Shown here piece after piece: positions 17,876 through 28,241 of a stretch of 64,000 nucleotides of DNA. The stretch lies in NCBI RefSeq assembly GCF_018860665.1, contig NZ_JAHKPK010000022.1, positions 1 to 64,000 on the forward strand, read 5' to 3'. The DNA comes from Pacificibacter marinus (lineage in GTDB: Bacteria > Pseudomonadota > Alphaproteobacteria > Rhodobacterales > Rhodobacteraceae). The translations under genes and the position numbers were made by a program. Positions within the stretch are counted from its first letter, which is position 1; each line of letters starts with the position of its first letter. Under the pieces are notes generated by a model that worked only from the letters and a program-made list of their open reading frames with translations, was not told the origin of the DNA and did no database searches.

Positions 17876-19221
17876 TGTACAGCGTCCTTTTGCATGTCTT
17901 CTGATGCAATCTCAGGCATCAAAAATCCTGTCACTGCGTTGGATTTGTTGAAAACGCGTCTGGCCGCAGCCATGACATCTTCGGGGGTGACAGCATCCAG
18001 CACCTCAGGCCAGGCCTTTACGTCTTCAATGCTTAAACCAATGGTCAGGTCTTGTCCGTACCCACGCGCGAGGCTTTCGATATTGTCCTGCTCATAAATC
18101 AGCGAGGCACGCAGCTGGGTTTTAAGGCGGTCAAACTGTTCTAAATCGACGCCTTCCTCTAGGAATTTCGCGATTGTTGCATCCAATGCGATCTCGGCCT
18201 CTTCCAAAGACACGCCAGGAACAGGTGCAATAACCAATCCGAAACTGCCCAAGTCGACCGATGTTCCGTTGTAAAACGCAGAGACATAAATCGCTTTCGG
18301 GTCTTCAAACATCAAAGCTTGCCCAAGATACGATGTGGCCCCGTCGCCACCCAATAAGCTGGCCAAAAATTCTAGTGCTGCCGCCTCAGACTGATCGCCT
18401 GGATTGCGCTCTGTCGCTATATAACTGCGCGTGACATAGGGCTGCGAAACACGGGCGTCGCGCATGGTCATACGCCGCTCTGCCAATTGTGGTGGTTCTG
18501 TTGGGCGCACACGGTCTTGCAAGCCGACAGTCGGTTCTATCGGGCCATAATAGGTCTCTGCGAGGGATTTCACCTCGTCAGGGTCCACATCCCCTGCAAC
18601 AACCAAAATCGCATTATTTGGCGCGTAGTATTGGCGATAGAACGCGAAAGCATCCTCACGATTGAGCTGCTCAATTTCATGACGCCAACCAATAATCGGG
18701 ATACTGTAGCCGTGATTTAGGAACTGTGCTGCACGCATCTGTTCGCGAAACAAAGCGTCTGGGTCACTGTCTGTGCGTTGATTGCGCTCAGCAAGCACTA
18801 CATTGCGTTCTGTCGCGACATCGTCTTCGGTCATCTGCAAACCGCGCATACGATCCGCTTCCATTTCCATCATCAACGGCAGTCTGTCAGCTGCAACACG
18901 TTGATAATAAGCGGTGTAATCCCAACTTGTGAAAGCATTATCAGAACCGCCATTGCGAGTGACAGTGGCCGATAATTCGCCAGCCTTCATTTTATCCGTG
19001 CCTTTAAACATCAAATGTTCAAGAAAATGCGCGATTCCACTTTTGCCCGGTACCTCGTCGGCTGCGCCCACTTTGTACCAAACAGTTTGCACCACGACAG
19101 GAGCACGGTGATCTTCGACGACGACAACTTGCATGCCATTGTCGAGCGAAAAGCTGGAAATATCTGCCGCGGCAACCGGCAATGCCAAGCCAATAAAAAA
19201 AGCACTCAAAAGAGTTTTCAT
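17872..19221 (-). CDS. M16 family zinc metallopeptidase, catalytic subunit
   Basis: 449 residues from the ATG at 19221, which directly precedes a signal peptide (LLSAFFIGLALPVAAA). The inverted zinc motif HFLEH is near residues 66-70 and is followed by MFKGTDK, with the third ligand expected in the RNVVLAERNQR region. This is an intact M16 peptidase, likely periplasmic, cleaving peptides. It forms an overlapping pair with the inactive subunit downstream, and both follow the lipoprotein and lspA genes on the same strand. Confidence 0.92.
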   Translation of the reverse strand: MKTLLSAFFIGLALPVAAADISSFSLDNGMQVVVVEDHRAPVVVQTVWYKVGAADEVPGKSGIAHFLEHLMFKGTDKMKAGELSATVTRNGGSDNAFTSWDYTAYYQRVAADRLPLMMEMEADRMRGLQMTEDDVATERNVVLAERNQRTDSDPDALFREQMRAAQFLNHGYSIPIIGWRHEIEQLNREDAFAFYRQYYAPNNAILVVAGDVDPDEVKSLAETYYGPIEPTVGLQDRVRPTEPPQLAERRMTMRDARVSQPYVTRSYIATERNPGDQSEAAALEFLASLLGGDGATSYLGQALMFEDPKAIYVSAFYNGTSVDLGSFGLVIAPVPGVSLEEAEIALDATIAKFLEEGVDLEQFDRLKTQLRASLIYEQDNIESLARGYGQDLTIGLSIEDVKAWPEVLDAVTPEDVMAAARRVFNKSNAVTGFLMPEIASEDMQKDAVQ

Positions 19222-19308
19222 GCGTTCACCTTCAAACAACGTTCACGCCTATAGTTGACCTCTCTCTAAGCTGAGGACAAGCGCCGTTGACGGTTAAGTG
19301 AACAGTGT

Positions 19309-19812
19309 TTAACTCTTAGGAGGTGCAGAGGGCACAAGCACACCAAGCGCGCGCAAACGCTCAAGCTCAGCCCAAGGGTCAAGCGCCAAGCGGCGATAGG
19401 CGCGCTCGTACTTGTTTTGGACCCAAGGGAATGATGGAGCTGCCGTTTTCAACTTGCGAAAGCGCGCATCGGATGCAGCCAGATCGCTACGAATGCTTTG
19501 GTCAACACCATAACGCGATGCATAGGTCACAATGCCACCATCAACACCTGTAGCCGTTGAGGTTCGTCCGCCCAAGGCCACAATAGCATCGGCTTTTGGA
19601 GTCGCATCTGTCAGATTTACCCCACCCAAAGTTGGCGCAGGCAGCGCAGCAAAGTCTTTTGGTGATTCCAGCGGCTTGACGGGCGTAATCGAGAACTCGT
19701 CAGGACTTGCTCCCACAGCGGCCGGTGTGATCGTAGACTTGGGCGCACAGGCGGTTGCGGCGATCAAAATCACCGAACACATAACCATTCGAATACTCTT
19801 TGCGTGCAACAT
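19309..19812 (-). CDS. DUF3035 lipoprotein (BamF-like)
   Basis: 167 residues. Signal peptide with lipobox ending IAATAC (lipid cysteine C22), then a proline-rich segment with PDEFSITPVKPLESP, and a C-terminal part with RYGVDQSIRSDLA and AYRRLALDPWAELERLR. This matches the DUF3035 family of Rhodobacteraceae, some members of which were reported as an extra subunit (BamF) of the outer-membrane beta-barrel assembly machine. The BamF role is taken from memory of that family and not shown here. It lies between lspA (which would process its signal peptide) and the M16 pair. Confidence 0.82.
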   Translation of the reverse strand: MLHAKSIRMVMCSVILIAATACAPKSTITPAAVGASPDEFSITPVKPLESPKDFAALPAPTLGGVNLTDATPKADAIVALGGRTSTATGVDGGIVTYASRYGVDQSIRSDLAASDARFRKLKTAAPSFPWVQNKYERAYRRLALDPWAELERLRALGVLVPSAPPKS

Positions 19813-19866
19813 ATGTTCTCTCCGCCCTAACCGTCTGACCGTTTCTAACGCAACCTTGCGGCAAGG

Positions 19867-20340
19867 TCACGCACGCTTTTGCGTGTCACCTGTGAAAAGA
19901 ATAAGTCCGAATGCGCCTGCGAAAATTGCGATGTCCGCGACGTTAAAGGAATAGGGGTTCGCAAAGCCGCAACACGACATGTTCAAAAAGTCTGCAACAG
20001 CGCCGTAAAGCACACGATCAATCGCATTGCCCAAGGCCCCGCCGACCAATAGCCCCGCACTGAGGTTACCGATACAGCCAAAATTTTCGCGCCTCACCCA
20101 TGTCAAAACCCAAAGAGACATAACAATCGCCAAGGCGACCCATCCCCAGCGCAGCATCGCTGCGTATTGGGAAAAGAGGCCAAAGTTAATGCCGGTGTTC
20201 CACGCCATGCGGAACACCAAAAACGGCGGAAACACATTGATTTCACCAACAGAACGCAGATTAAGCGCATGTACCACGACCCATTTGGAAAGCTGGTCGA
20301 CCATAAAAATGATCAGAGCTGTCAAAGCCGTGATACGCAT
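19867..20340 (-). CDS. lspA: lipoprotein signal peptidase (signal peptidase II)
   Basis: 157 residues with four membrane helices. The two catalytic aspartates are visible in GNAIDRV (D108) and VADF (D117), and WNTGINFGLF is the usual conserved loop. It removes signal peptides from diacylglyceryl-modified prolipoproteins, such as the DUF3035 protein encoded next. It starts 18 bp after the purH stop, so purH-lspA are probably co-transcribed. Confidence 0.96.
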   Translation of the reverse strand: MRITALTALIIFMVDQLSKWVVVHALNLRSVGEINVFPPFLVFRMAWNTGINFGLFSQYAAMLRWGWVALAIVMSLWVLTWVRRENFGCIGNLSAGLLVGGALGNAIDRVLYGAVADFLNMSCCGFANPYSFNVADIAIFAGAFGLILFTGDTQKRA

Positions 20341-20358
20341 GTTTAATCCTAACCTTGC

Positions 20359-21948
20359 TTAGTGACGGAAGTGACGCATACCGGTGAAAACCATCGCAAG
20401 CCCCGCCTCGTCAGCAGCATCGATCACTTCTTGATCGCGCATAGAGCCACCCGGCTGGATCACACATGTCGCACCAGCCGCAGCAGCCTCAAGCAAACCA
20501 TCCGCGAATGGGAAAAACGCATCAGAAGCCACAGCAGAGCCAACAGCCAAGGGTTCGTCCAGTCCCATGGCGTCTGCCATTCGTTTGGATTTTGCAGCTG
20601 CGATCAATGCAGAATCAAGACGGGACATTTGCCCAGCGCCAACGCCAACTGTCGCTTGATCTTTGACATAGACGATCGCGTTGGATTTGACATGCTTTGC
20701 CACTTTCCATGCGAACAGCATGTCTTGGAGTTGCGCGTCAGTGGGGGCCACTTTGGTCACAACTTTCAGATCGTCCAAGCTGATAAAGCCAGCATCCTTG
20801 TTTTGCACCAACAGACCACCAGCGACCTGACGCACAGTGTGTGAGGCTTCCAAAACATTTGGCAAACCGTCGGTTGTGAGTAGGCGCAGGTTCTTTTTCT
20901 TGGCGAAAATCGCTTTGGCTTCATCCGTCGCACCGGGGGCAATCACAACTTCGGTGAAAATTTCGACGATGGCTTCGGCAGTTTCCGCGTCCAGCGCTTG
21001 GTTCAAGGCAACGATGCCACCAAATGCGGAGGTGCGGTCACAATCAAACGCGTTCTTATAGGCGTCCAAAAGCGTAGCACCTTTAGCGACACCACAAGGA
21101 TTGGCGTGCTTAATGATCGCAACCGCTGGGGTTTCAGCAGGATCAAATTCTGCCACCAATTCAAACGCCGCGTCGGTGTCGTTGATATTGTTATAGGACA
21201 GCTCTTTGCCCTGATGCTGGGTCGCCGTCGCGACACCGGGACGGTTTGAACCGTCTGTGTAGAAAGCCGCAGACTGGTGCGGGTTTTCGCCGTAACGCAA
21301 AGTTTGCTTGATGGTGCCCGCGAAAGCACGGCGGCGCGGCGCAGCATCACCAATCGCGTCAGCCATCCAGTTGGACACTGCCGCGTCATAAGCGCCGGTG
21401 CGGGCATAGGCAATCTGTGCCAATTTTTGACGGAAAGCATAGGATGTTTGACCATCATTGGCTTCCAGCTCGGCCAGCAAGGCATCGTAGTCTTCAACAT
21501 CCACAACCGTGGTCACGAAACCGTGGTTTTTCGCAGAGGCGCGGATCATCGCTGGACCACCGATGTCGATGTTTTCGATCATCTCGTCGTACTCTGCACC
21601 ACGCGCCAAAGCGGCTTCAAATGGGTAAAGATTCACGATCAACAAATCGATACCGCCAATGTCGTGATCCGCCATCGCTTTGACGTGATCCTCATTGTCG
21701 CGCAGCGCCAAAAGGCCTCCGTGCACTTTCGGGTGCAGTGTTTTCACACGACCGTCCATCATCTCAGGGAAGCCTGTGACATCGGCCACATCTTTAACCT
21801 CAAGTCCCGCGTCACGCAGCGTCTTGGCCGAGCCACCGGTCGACAACAGCTCAACACCACGTGCGGCAAGCGCCTTGCCAAGGTCAACCAGACCCGTTTT
21901 GTCAGAAACAGAAAGAAGCGCGCGGCGCACCGGATAAAGATCAGTCAT
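20359..21948 (-). CDS. purH: bifunctional AICAR formyltransferase / IMP cyclohydrolase
   Basis: 529 residues. The N-terminal MGS-like IMP cyclohydrolase domain (about 1-200: [43 protein letters not shown]) is followed by the AICAR transformylase domain ([42 protein letters not shown]). It carries out the last two steps of IMP synthesis using 10-formyl-tetrahydrofolate. Full-length and intact. It lies behind the heparinase-like gene with a 58-bp gap and leads into lspA. Confidence 0.98.
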   Translation of the reverse strand: MTDLYPVRRALLSVSDKTGLVDLGKALAARGVELLSTGGSAKTLRDAGLEVKDVADVTGFPEMMDGRVKTLHPKVHGGLLALRDNEDHVKAMADHDIGGIDLLIVNLYPFEAALARGAEYDEMIENIDIGGPAMIRASAKNHGFVTTVVDVEDYDALLAELEANDGQTSYAFRQKLAQIAYARTGAYDAAVSNWMADAIGDAAPRRRAFAGTIKQTLRYGENPHQSAAFYTDGSNRPGVATATQHQGKELSYNNINDTDAAFELVAEFDPAETPAVAIIKHANPCGVAKGATLLDAYKNAFDCDRTSAFGGIVALNQALDAETAEAIVEIFTEVVIAPGATDEAKAIFAKKKNLRLLTTDGLPNVLEASHTVRQVAGGLLVQNKDAGFISLDDLKVVTKVAPTDAQLQDMLFAWKVAKHVKSNAIVYVKDQATVGVGAGQMSRLDSALIAAAKSKRMADAMGLDEPLAVGSAVASDAFFPFADGLLEAAAAGATCVIQPGGSMRDQEVIDAADEAGLAMVFTGMRHFRH

Positions 21949-22006
21949 CAGAAGTCCCCAGATAGGCAGTCATTTGGTGATCCAGCAAGCCAGATCACAT
22001 TTCAGA

Positions 22007-23752
22007 TCAGGTCAAAATGTCGTCGTCTCGTTCAAGATCTCGCAAAGTTGTTGGCGTGTCCTGTGCCTTCGCCAGAGTCCAACGGACGCGCGTCGCATAA
22101 TCCATTGCGGCGGCAGATAGAACCACTTGTTTGCTTGCTCGGGGTTTTAATCGGCCTTTTTCTAAATAAACTGACCGTTCCACGCTCAATTTCGCCCGCC
22201 CGTCATGGCGAAAGACCCAAATCTCGCCAGACTTAAGCGCCATCGACACAGCCGCACCGCCCATATCCAACGCGACATCGACATCAGGATGCAGGTGAAA
22301 GCGCACATGAAACGGGATGCCTTGCAGCTTAAGCTTGTCCATCATGCGATCGAATTGCGTCTCGTCCGCACGGGTGATCGTGGCCAATGTATCTTCGCCT
22401 GCAATCCCGCGCCCGTCAGCGGACAAATCGATCTGGCGCACATGCGTCAAACCATGGGTGCGCACATATCCGTTGTGCCCCGCCACAAATCCAAGCTCTT
22501 CGTCGGTGTTGCGAATTTCCAGCCGTACGTCATCGGGTGTATCAACCAACAGCTCACGCATATGGCCTCCGATCAATCGTTTTGCCCCAAGGCGCGATGA
22601 CGAAAATCCGTCGATACCAAGGGTCGAATGCGACGGCGTTGCTCGCCCAGCGCGACGCCATTCATCGCCAAAACTTGCACCCGCACCACAATTCACGACC
22701 AAAGGGCGTCGCCCAGATGTCAACTCGAACGCCAAGGTCGAGGCATGCGCATTAAATGAGTTTTCCCGCGCGGGTGGCGGCGAAGCATCTGTGACAATCG
22801 AGGTGCGCCCAGCCGATTGACGCAAATACCCCATATGCAAACCTTTTGACGGTTGCGATGTATTGCCAGAACTGGCAAGCGCATGGTCAAGTCGGCCTTC
22901 GATGCCACGCCCTCCACCATGAAAGCGCGCAAGCCCTCCATCAGAATGACGCAAAGCCCGCAGCGTGGGCGCGATCCGTTCGATGGCGGCAATGTGATGG
23001 TCGCCCGCAATGCGACCCGCCTCGGACAAAGCGGCGGCAGCCCAAGTCAACAGCGTGAACACCTCCAACAGCTCTTCTGGGTTACGCGTTGTCAGCCCCC
23101 CTTCGGCGTTGATGTTCTCTTCGCATTCTTTCGCCAAAGCTTTGACCGCAGGATCAACGTTCTCTTCCATCCCTTGCAAAGACAGTCCTGCGTAAATCAG
23201 TCCTGTCAAAGCTTCGAACCTTGGCAGACCTTGCGATGCCGTATGCCATCTGCGCGACAAGAAAATGGTTTGCTGCGCCAGAGTTTTGTAAAAAGCATTG
23301 GAAACAGGCGTGTCTTGGCCTGACAGGAAAAACAAAGCATGGTTGATCCAACGGATCAAACGGCGGCCCGTCAAATCAGGCGTCCACCCCGGACCAGAGC
23401 CGCGCGCATGACGGTCCATCCACAAAATGATCCACTCTTGCGCACGGGTTCGTGCGTTCATGTCACCGACAGCCGCCAAATCATCCAGCCATGCAAAGCC
23501 ATGCAATTCCGCGACAAAGGCGTCGCTCGTGACATTCAAATCCCAAATGGCAGTTTTGGGCGCTTCGACCAATTGGCCTGCAAATAGAAAATTACCCGCA
23601 ATCAGCTGACGCCCTTTGGCAAACGAGCCAATAGACTTGGGTTCAGGCTGCGACACAAATCCGGTCGCCGCACGCGCACGCGCCGCACGCCACGCATGAA
23701 ACCTGTTCATGCGGCGGGTCAGTTTTGCGCGCCAGTCTTCGGTTTGCGACAT
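22007..23752 (-). CDS. heparinase II/III family protein
   Basis: 581 residues. An alpha-helical toroid N-terminal half (about 60-290, with WLDDLAAVG, HARGSGPGWTPDLTGRRL) is followed by a beta-rich C-terminal half with LVVNCGAG and HSTLGIDG typical of the heparinase II/III-like fold. There is no clear signal peptide; the N terminus is rich in arginine. Related proteins are found between rsmB and purH in many Rhodobacteraceae, but their substrate is not established. It may act on an envelope polysaccharide, but this is a guess. Confidence 0.82.
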   Translation of the reverse strand: MSQTEDWRAKLTRRMNRFHAWRAARARAATGFVSQPEPKSIGSFAKGRQLIAGNFLFAGQLVEAPKTAIWDLNVTSDAFVAELHGFAWLDDLAAVGDMNARTRAQEWIILWMDRHARGSGPGWTPDLTGRRLIRWINHALFFLSGQDTPVSNAFYKTLAQQTIFLSRRWHTASQGLPRFEALTGLIYAGLSLQGMEENVDPAVKALAKECEENINAEGGLTTRNPEELLEVFTLLTWAAAALSEAGRIAGDHHIAAIERIAPTLRALRHSDGGLARFHGGGRGIEGRLDHALASSGNTSQPSKGLHMGYLRQSAGRTSIVTDASPPPARENSFNAHASTLAFELTSGRRPLVVNCGAGASFGDEWRRAGRATPSHSTLGIDGFSSSRLGAKRLIGGHMRELLVDTPDDVRLEIRNTDEELGFVAGHNGYVRTHGLTHVRQIDLSADGRGIAGEDTLATITRADETQFDRMMDKLKLQGIPFHVRFHLHPDVDVALDMGGAAVSMALKSGEIWVFRHDGRAKLSVERSVYLEKGRLKPRASKQVVLSAAAMDYATRVRWTLAKAQDTPTTLRDLERDDDILT

Positions 23753-23850
23753 GCTCTGTCTGCCTCACCCTGCATTGCTCAAGGCGTTTATGGTTTGCGA
23801 TCTAGATACAGGTTACAACCTATCCTGTCATCGGTGATTTCGCCCCTGTT

Positions 23851-25131
23851 TTAAGACCGGCGGAAAACTGTTATGAAAAATCCGTCCATTCCGCCACGTT
23901 CTGCCCAAAAATCAGGCCGCGTGCGCAGACCCTCAGGCCCGATCCAATCCGTTTCAACGCCCGAGATTTTTAACGCATCTAAATCAACACGCAAATCGGG
24001 ATGGCGCGCCAAAGCATCTCTGACCTGTTCTTCGCCTTCATCAATCAGCAGCGAACAGGTACAATAAACCAAACGACCATTCGGTTTCAGCAGTGTCAGC
24101 GCACGGTCAATCATGTGCTCTTGCAGCTCGAACAGACCCGGAAATTCAGAACCGTCCTTGGAATAAGGTAAATCAGGGTGACGGCGAATCGTGCCTGTCG
24201 CAGTACAGGGCGCATCAAGCAAAATGGCATCGAAAGGCTCATCTTCAAACTCAAGCGCGTCTTTCACAACGGGAATCGCAGGCAAATAACACCGTTGAAG
24301 ATTTTCAACGAGACGCTTCATCCGGCTTTCCGACACATCCAACGAGGTCACTTCCGCGCCCGCCGCCGAGATTTGTAGCGTTTTCCCACCTGGGGCCGCA
24401 CACATATCCAAGATTCGTTCGCCTTTTTGCGGTGCCAAAATGCGCGCGGGCAATGCGGCTGCGGCATCTTGCACCCACCAATCACCATCCTCAAAACCGT
24501 TGAGCTTGGTCACTTGCGCAGCAGAACTGAGGCGCAAACTGCCCGTTGGCAAGATGTCCGCCCCTAGAGCCATGGCCACATCTGTGCCACCCGTTTTCGA
24601 GGTTAAATCAAGCGGCGCGCCTTTTGCATGAGCAGCTTCAATCGCTGCCACAACCTCTTTGCCGTAATCTGCCAACAAAGGTTTACGCAGCCATTTAGGC
24701 ATCATCGGCACGGGCAATGTGTCCCATTTCTCAGTCTCGTCCGCCACTTTGCGCAAAACCGCGTTAACCAGCCCCTTGAAATGGCTCGCTTTTGTGCGCT
24801 CTTGCATCAAAGACACATAAGAATTCACCACGCCGTGCGACGCCTCGCTCGCACCGCAGATCTCATAAACCCCCAAACGCAGTGCATTCATCACATGCGG
24901 CGCAGGGCGTTTGGTCAAATGCGGCCCAAGCATGCGGTCACTGCGATCCATCGCCCGCAGGCTTTCCGTCACCAGCCGCTGTGCGCGAGCCCGCTCAGAC
25001 GGGTCTAGGCGCTCGGTCTTGCTGGGCAAAACTTCGGACAACAGCCGTTTTTCAATCGTAACGGCATCGAGAAGCGCAAGCGCTGCGCGGCGTGCATCGA
25101 GGCTCGCGTCTTTTGATGATCTTGTTTTCAT
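23851..25131 (-). CDS. rsmB: 16S rRNA m5C methyltransferase (RsmB/Sun type)
   Basis: 426 residues from the ATG at 25131. The N-terminal NusB-like RNA-binding domain (about 1-150) is followed by a SAM-dependent methyltransferase domain with ILDMCAAPGGKTLQ, the motif DAPCTATGT and the catalytic cysteine in YCTCSLL. It methylates a cytosine of 16S rRNA (C967 in E. coli). Earlier in-frame starts would add a tail overlapping the divergent DUF1674 gene. 98 bp separate it from the heparinase-like gene downstream. Confidence 0.93.
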   Translation of the reverse strand: MKTRSSKDASLDARRAALALLDAVTIEKRLLSEVLPSKTERLDPSERARAQRLVTESLRAMDRSDRMLGPHLTKRPAPHVMNALRLGVYEICGASEASHGVVNSYVSLMQERTKASHFKGLVNAVLRKVADETEKWDTLPVPMMPKWLRKPLLADYGKEVVAAIEAAHAKGAPLDLTSKTGGTDVAMALGADILPTGSLRLSSAAQVTKLNGFEDGDWWVQDAAAALPARILAPQKGERILDMCAAPGGKTLQISAAGAEVTSLDVSESRMKRLVENLQRCYLPAIPVVKDALEFEDEPFDAILLDAPCTATGTIRRHPDLPYSKDGSEFPGLFELQEHMIDRALTLLKPNGRLVYCTCSLLIDEGEEQVRDALARHPDLRVDLDALKISGVETDWIGPEGLRTRPDFWAERGGMDGFFITVFRRS

Positions 25132-25178
25132 GGCTTTGCCTCGTATATCAGTCTTATGAACCGAACAAGGATTTCCCG

Positions 25179-25385
25179 ATGACCGACGAAACGTCAAACC
25201 CGCAAGCGCGTGATATTAGCCACCTTCCTGAGGCCGCTCAGCGCGCTCTGGCCGAAGCCGAAGAGCGCCGCATCAAACGCGACGCGGAACTTGCCGCCAT
25301 GCCACTTGAACTTGGTGGCCGCGACGGACCAGAACCTGTGCGCTATGGCGACTACGAGAAAAAGGGCATCGCTGTCGATTTTTGA
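25179..25385 (+). CDS. DUF1674 protein, SDHAF4-type succinate dehydrogenase assembly factor
   Basis: 68 residues. The C terminus GGRDGPEPVRYGDYEKKG ending in VDF is the hallmark of the DUF1674/SDHAF4 family, which in mitochondria binds flavinated SdhA and aids complex II assembly. The N-terminal half is charged and probably disordered. The ATG at 25179 was chosen because the conserved part follows it; an upstream in-frame start overlaps rsmB. Divergent from rsmB with a 47-bp gap. No sdh genes are nearby. Confidence 0.85.
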   Translation: MTDETSNPQARDISHLPEAAQRALAEAEERRIKRDAELAAMPLELGGRDGPEPVRYGDYEKKGIAVDF

Positions 25386-25425
25386 GCACAAGGAATTTAT
25401 CCTGCGTTCAAAAAAACCTGCGATT

Positions 25426-26235
25426 TTAGAGCCCCAAAACATCCATCATATCGTATTCGCCGGGTTTCTGCGTTTGCCCCCAAAGTGCCGCCTTCAACGC
25501 GCCCTTGGCAAACAAAGACCGATCCGATGCAACATGGCGCAGAATAATTCGCTCGCCATCGCCAAGGAACATCACGTCGTGCTCGCCCACGATGTCGCCA
25601 CCACGAATGGCTGAAAACCCGATGTCACCACGCTTGCGGGCCCCCGTGATACCGTCGCGACCAGAATCAGAAACATCCGCCAGCTTGACACCCCGCCCCT
25701 CTGCAGCGGCCTCGCCCAACATCAAGGCCGTACCAGAGGGCGCATCGACTTTGCGATTGTGATGCGATTCGACGACTTCGATATCGAAATCCGCGTCCAA
25801 AGCCTCCGACACCATCTTGGTTAGCTTGGTCAAAAGATTGACACCCAAAGACATATTTCCAGCCCGCACAATCGTGCAATGATGTGCAGCGGCACTCAGC
25901 TTGGCGATGTCATCGTCCGTCATACCTGTGGTCCCGATCACATGCACACAATGCGCTTGCGCGGCCAAGGTCGAAAACGCGACAGTGGCTGCAGGAGCGG
26001 TGAAATCGATCACAGCTTGAGCATGGGAAAAGGCTTCAAGTGCGTCATCGGTGACGATCACACCATTCGGCATGCCACCCATCGCCTCGCCGACGTCACG
26101 CCCGACCCAATCGTGCCCCGTGCGCTCAACTGCACCCACAAGTTTGCATTTGTCGGACCCCATCACAGTATTAATCAACATCTGCCCCATGCGGCCAGAT
26201 GCTCCTGTAATCACGATGCCTGGAAGGTCGGTCAT
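25426..26235 (-). CDS. dapB: 4-hydroxy-tetrahydrodipicolinate reductase
   Basis: 269 residues from the ATG at 26235. Nucleotide-binding loop GASGRMGQ at the N terminus; the substrate-binding and catalytic motif [14 protein letters not shown] lies in the C-terminal half. It reduces the dapA product in lysine and diaminopimelate synthesis, so it supplies peptidoglycan. Single gene, divergent from rbfA with a 104-bp shared upstream region and convergent with the DUF1674 gene. Confidence 0.97.
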   Translation of the reverse strand: MTDLPGIVITGASGRMGQMLINTVMGSDKCKLVGAVERTGHDWVGRDVGEAMGGMPNGVIVTDDALEAFSHAQAVIDFTAPAATVAFSTLAAQAHCVHVIGTTGMTDDDIAKLSAAAHHCTIVRAGNMSLGVNLLTKLTKMVSEALDADFDIEVVESHHNRKVDAPSGTALMLGEAAAEGRGVKLADVSDSGRDGITGARKRGDIGFSAIRGGDIVGEHDVMFLGDGERIILRHVASDRSLFAKGALKAALWGQTQKPGEYDMMDVLGL

Positions 26236-26339
26236 TTTATGGGCTCCTATCCTAAAATTTTGGCCGAGGTTTACCCCTATGTTCCGCGTTTGGCAAAGCC
26301 TTGCTTGCAAGAACATGCAATCACGACTATTTCGCCTCT

Positions 26340-26780
26340 ATGGCTAGACGTACAAATTCAGGCGGACAATCAGGTTCGCACCGCACCCTTCGCGTTGGCG
26401 AAGCAATCCGCCGCCGCTTGTCGGAGATGTTCGCACGTGGTGAAATCCATGATCCTGCGATCACAGCCCTGTCGATTACAGTCGGCGAGGTCCGCGTGAC
26501 AAACGATATGCGCATCGCGACGGTTTACATCATGCCGCTTGGGGGCGATGGCGCAGCCGAAGCGCTTGAAGCGATGCGTCGCCGGACGGGTCTGATCCGT
26601 CACCACGTTGGCAAGGCTCTGACAATAAAACATATTCCTGAACTGCGCTTTGAATTGGATGACACATTTGACCGCATGGACGCGACACGTGAATTGTTCA
26701 AAGACGAACGCATTCAACGGGATTTAAACAAAGTCGACACACCCGATGAAGACGCACCAACATCGGACGAAGACGAATAA
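26340..26780 (+). CDS. rbfA: ribosome-binding factor A
   Basis: 146 residues from the ATG at 26340. KH-like fold with [39 protein letters not shown] and [13 protein letters not shown]. The acidic tail ([13 protein letters not shown]) is longer than in E. coli. It assists late maturation of the 30S subunit. Its stop overlaps the truB start by one base (TAATG). Confidence 0.96.
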   Translation: MARRTNSGGQSGSHRTLRVGEAIRRRLSEMFARGEIHDPAITALSITVGEVRVTNDMRIATVYIMPLGGDGAAEALEAMRRRTGLIRHHVGKALTIKHIPELRFELDDTFDRMDATRELFKDERIQRDLNKVDTPDEDAPTSDEDE

Positions 26781-27685
26781 TGGCGCGGGTCAAAAAAGGA
26801 CGCGCCGTGCACGGCTGGCTGATCGTCGACAAACCCGCAGGCATGACGTCTTCCGCTGTTGTGAACAAAGTTAAATGGGCCTTGAACGCACAAAAAGCAG
26901 GCCATGCAGGCACTCTTGATCCCGAGGCCACAGGTCTTTTGGCGATTGCCTTGGGCGAAGCGACCAAAACGGTTCCCTACATCACCGATGCATTGAAGTG
27001 CTACAGATTCTCTGTGCGCTTGGGTCAAGCGACCAATACTGACGACACTGAAGGCGAAGTGATCACCACCAGCGATCTGCGCCCGACAGACGCGGAAATC
27101 GAAGCGGCTTTGCCGCAATTCGTTGGTGATATCTTGCAGGTGCCACCAAAGTTTTCCGCCGTCAAAATCGACGGTCAACGCGCTTATAAATTGGCACGTG
27201 AAGATGAAGATTTCGAAATCTCCGCACGTCCACTTTATGTCGATGAAATGCTGATGATCGAGCGCACCGATGCAGATCATGTTTTGCTGGAAATGACTTG
27301 CGGCAAGGGTGGATATGTCCGCTCTATCGCACGCGATTTGGGTGAATTCTTGGGATGTTACGGCCATGTCGAATGGCTCCGCCGCGAATGGTCTGGTCCT
27401 TGGGAAACCGATGATGGCGTGACCATTGATTTGATCAACGAGCTGGCCAAGACCGAAGGTTTGGACGAATATATCCTGCCTGTCTCCGAAGGTCTCGGTG
27501 CTTTGGAAGAAATGCGAGCAACCGCCGAAGGTGCTGCCAAGTTAAAGAATGGCAACCCGGGTATGGTGCTTGGCGGCACGGCTGAATATGGCGATGAAGT
27601 TTGGGTGTCTTACAACGACCAACCCGTCGCTGTTGGCATCTACAAAGCGGGCGAAGTCCACCCGAGCCGCGTCTTCAACCTGTAA
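26780..27685 (+). CDS. truB: tRNA pseudouridine-55 synthase
   Basis: 301 residues. The catalytic aspartate is in [11 protein letters not shown] (D47), preceded by [31 protein letters not shown] and [12 protein letters not shown] complete the family signature. It makes pseudouridine 55 in the T-loop of tRNAs. Translationally coupled to rbfA. The gene order rbfA-truB-(DUF1643, RTX, DUF5665)-rpsO keeps the conserved ribosome/RNA-maturation neighbourhood. Confidence 0.97.
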   Translation: MARVKKGRAVHGWLIVDKPAGMTSSAVVNKVKWALNAQKAGHAGTLDPEATGLLAIALGEATKTVPYITDALKCYRFSVRLGQATNTDDTEGEVITTSDLRPTDAEIEAALPQFVGDILQVPPKFSAVKIDGQRAYKLAREDEDFEISARPLYVDEMLMIERTDADHVLLEMTCGKGGYVRSIARDLGEFLGCYGHVEWLRREWSGPWETDDGVTIDLINELAKTEGLDEYILPVSEGLGALEEMRATAEGAAKLKNGNPGMVLGGTAEYGDEVWVSYNDQPVAVGIYKAGEVHPSRVFNL

Positions 27686-27717
27686 CAACATCAAGCGATG
27701 CGATTGGGTTTGGTGAC

Positions 27718-28227
27718 ATGATCACACGCACACACACCAAAGGCGACGCGCCCTCAACCGCAGTCTATTCTGATTGCGAGCGATATCGCTATGCCCTAAC
27801 CCGCGTTTGGGACAACCAAGTTCCTAAAGTGTTGTTTGTCATGCTCAATCCATCGACAGCCACAGAAGTTCAAAACGATCCAACAGTGGAACGTTGTGAG
27901 CGCCGAGCACGAACACTTGGCTATGGGGCCTTTTGCGTGACAAATATCTTCGCGTGGCGCGATACAGATCCACGCCAAATGCGAGCAGCCACAGACCCCA
28001 TTGGCTCTGAGAACGACAAGACGATTTTGGAGTTTTCCGCTTGGGCCGATACGATAGTCTGTGCATGGGGCACACATGGAGAGCATTTAAAACGCGGGCA
28101 GTATGTCGAACAGATGCTACGTGAAACACATCAGCCCTTGTATCATTTGGGGTTGTCTAAAGCAGGGCACCCAAAACACCCGCTTTACATCGCGTACAGT
28201 GAGCAGCCTCAGATCTGGGTTCCGTAG
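27718..28227 (+). CDS. DUF1643 domain protein
   Basis: 169 residues from the ATG at 27718, 32 bp after truB. Family signature: FVMLNPSTATEVQNDPTVERC, then FCVTNIFAWRDTDPR and VCAWGTHG. The DUF1643 family is widespread in bacteria and phages and its biochemical function is not known to me. No membrane segment or signal peptide. Same strand as truB, so it may be read through from the rbfA-truB operon. Convergent with the RTX gene with a 14-bp gap. Confidence 0.82.
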   Translation: MITRTHTKGDAPSTAVYSDCERYRYALTRVWDNQVPKVLFVMLNPSTATEVQNDPTVERCERRARTLGYGAFCVTNIFAWRDTDPRQMRAATDPIGSENDKTILEFSAWADTIVCAWGTHGEHLKRGQYVEQMLRETHQPLYHLGLSKAGHPKHPLYIAYSEQPQIWVP

Positions 28228-28241
28228 ATCCACCCTAAGTA

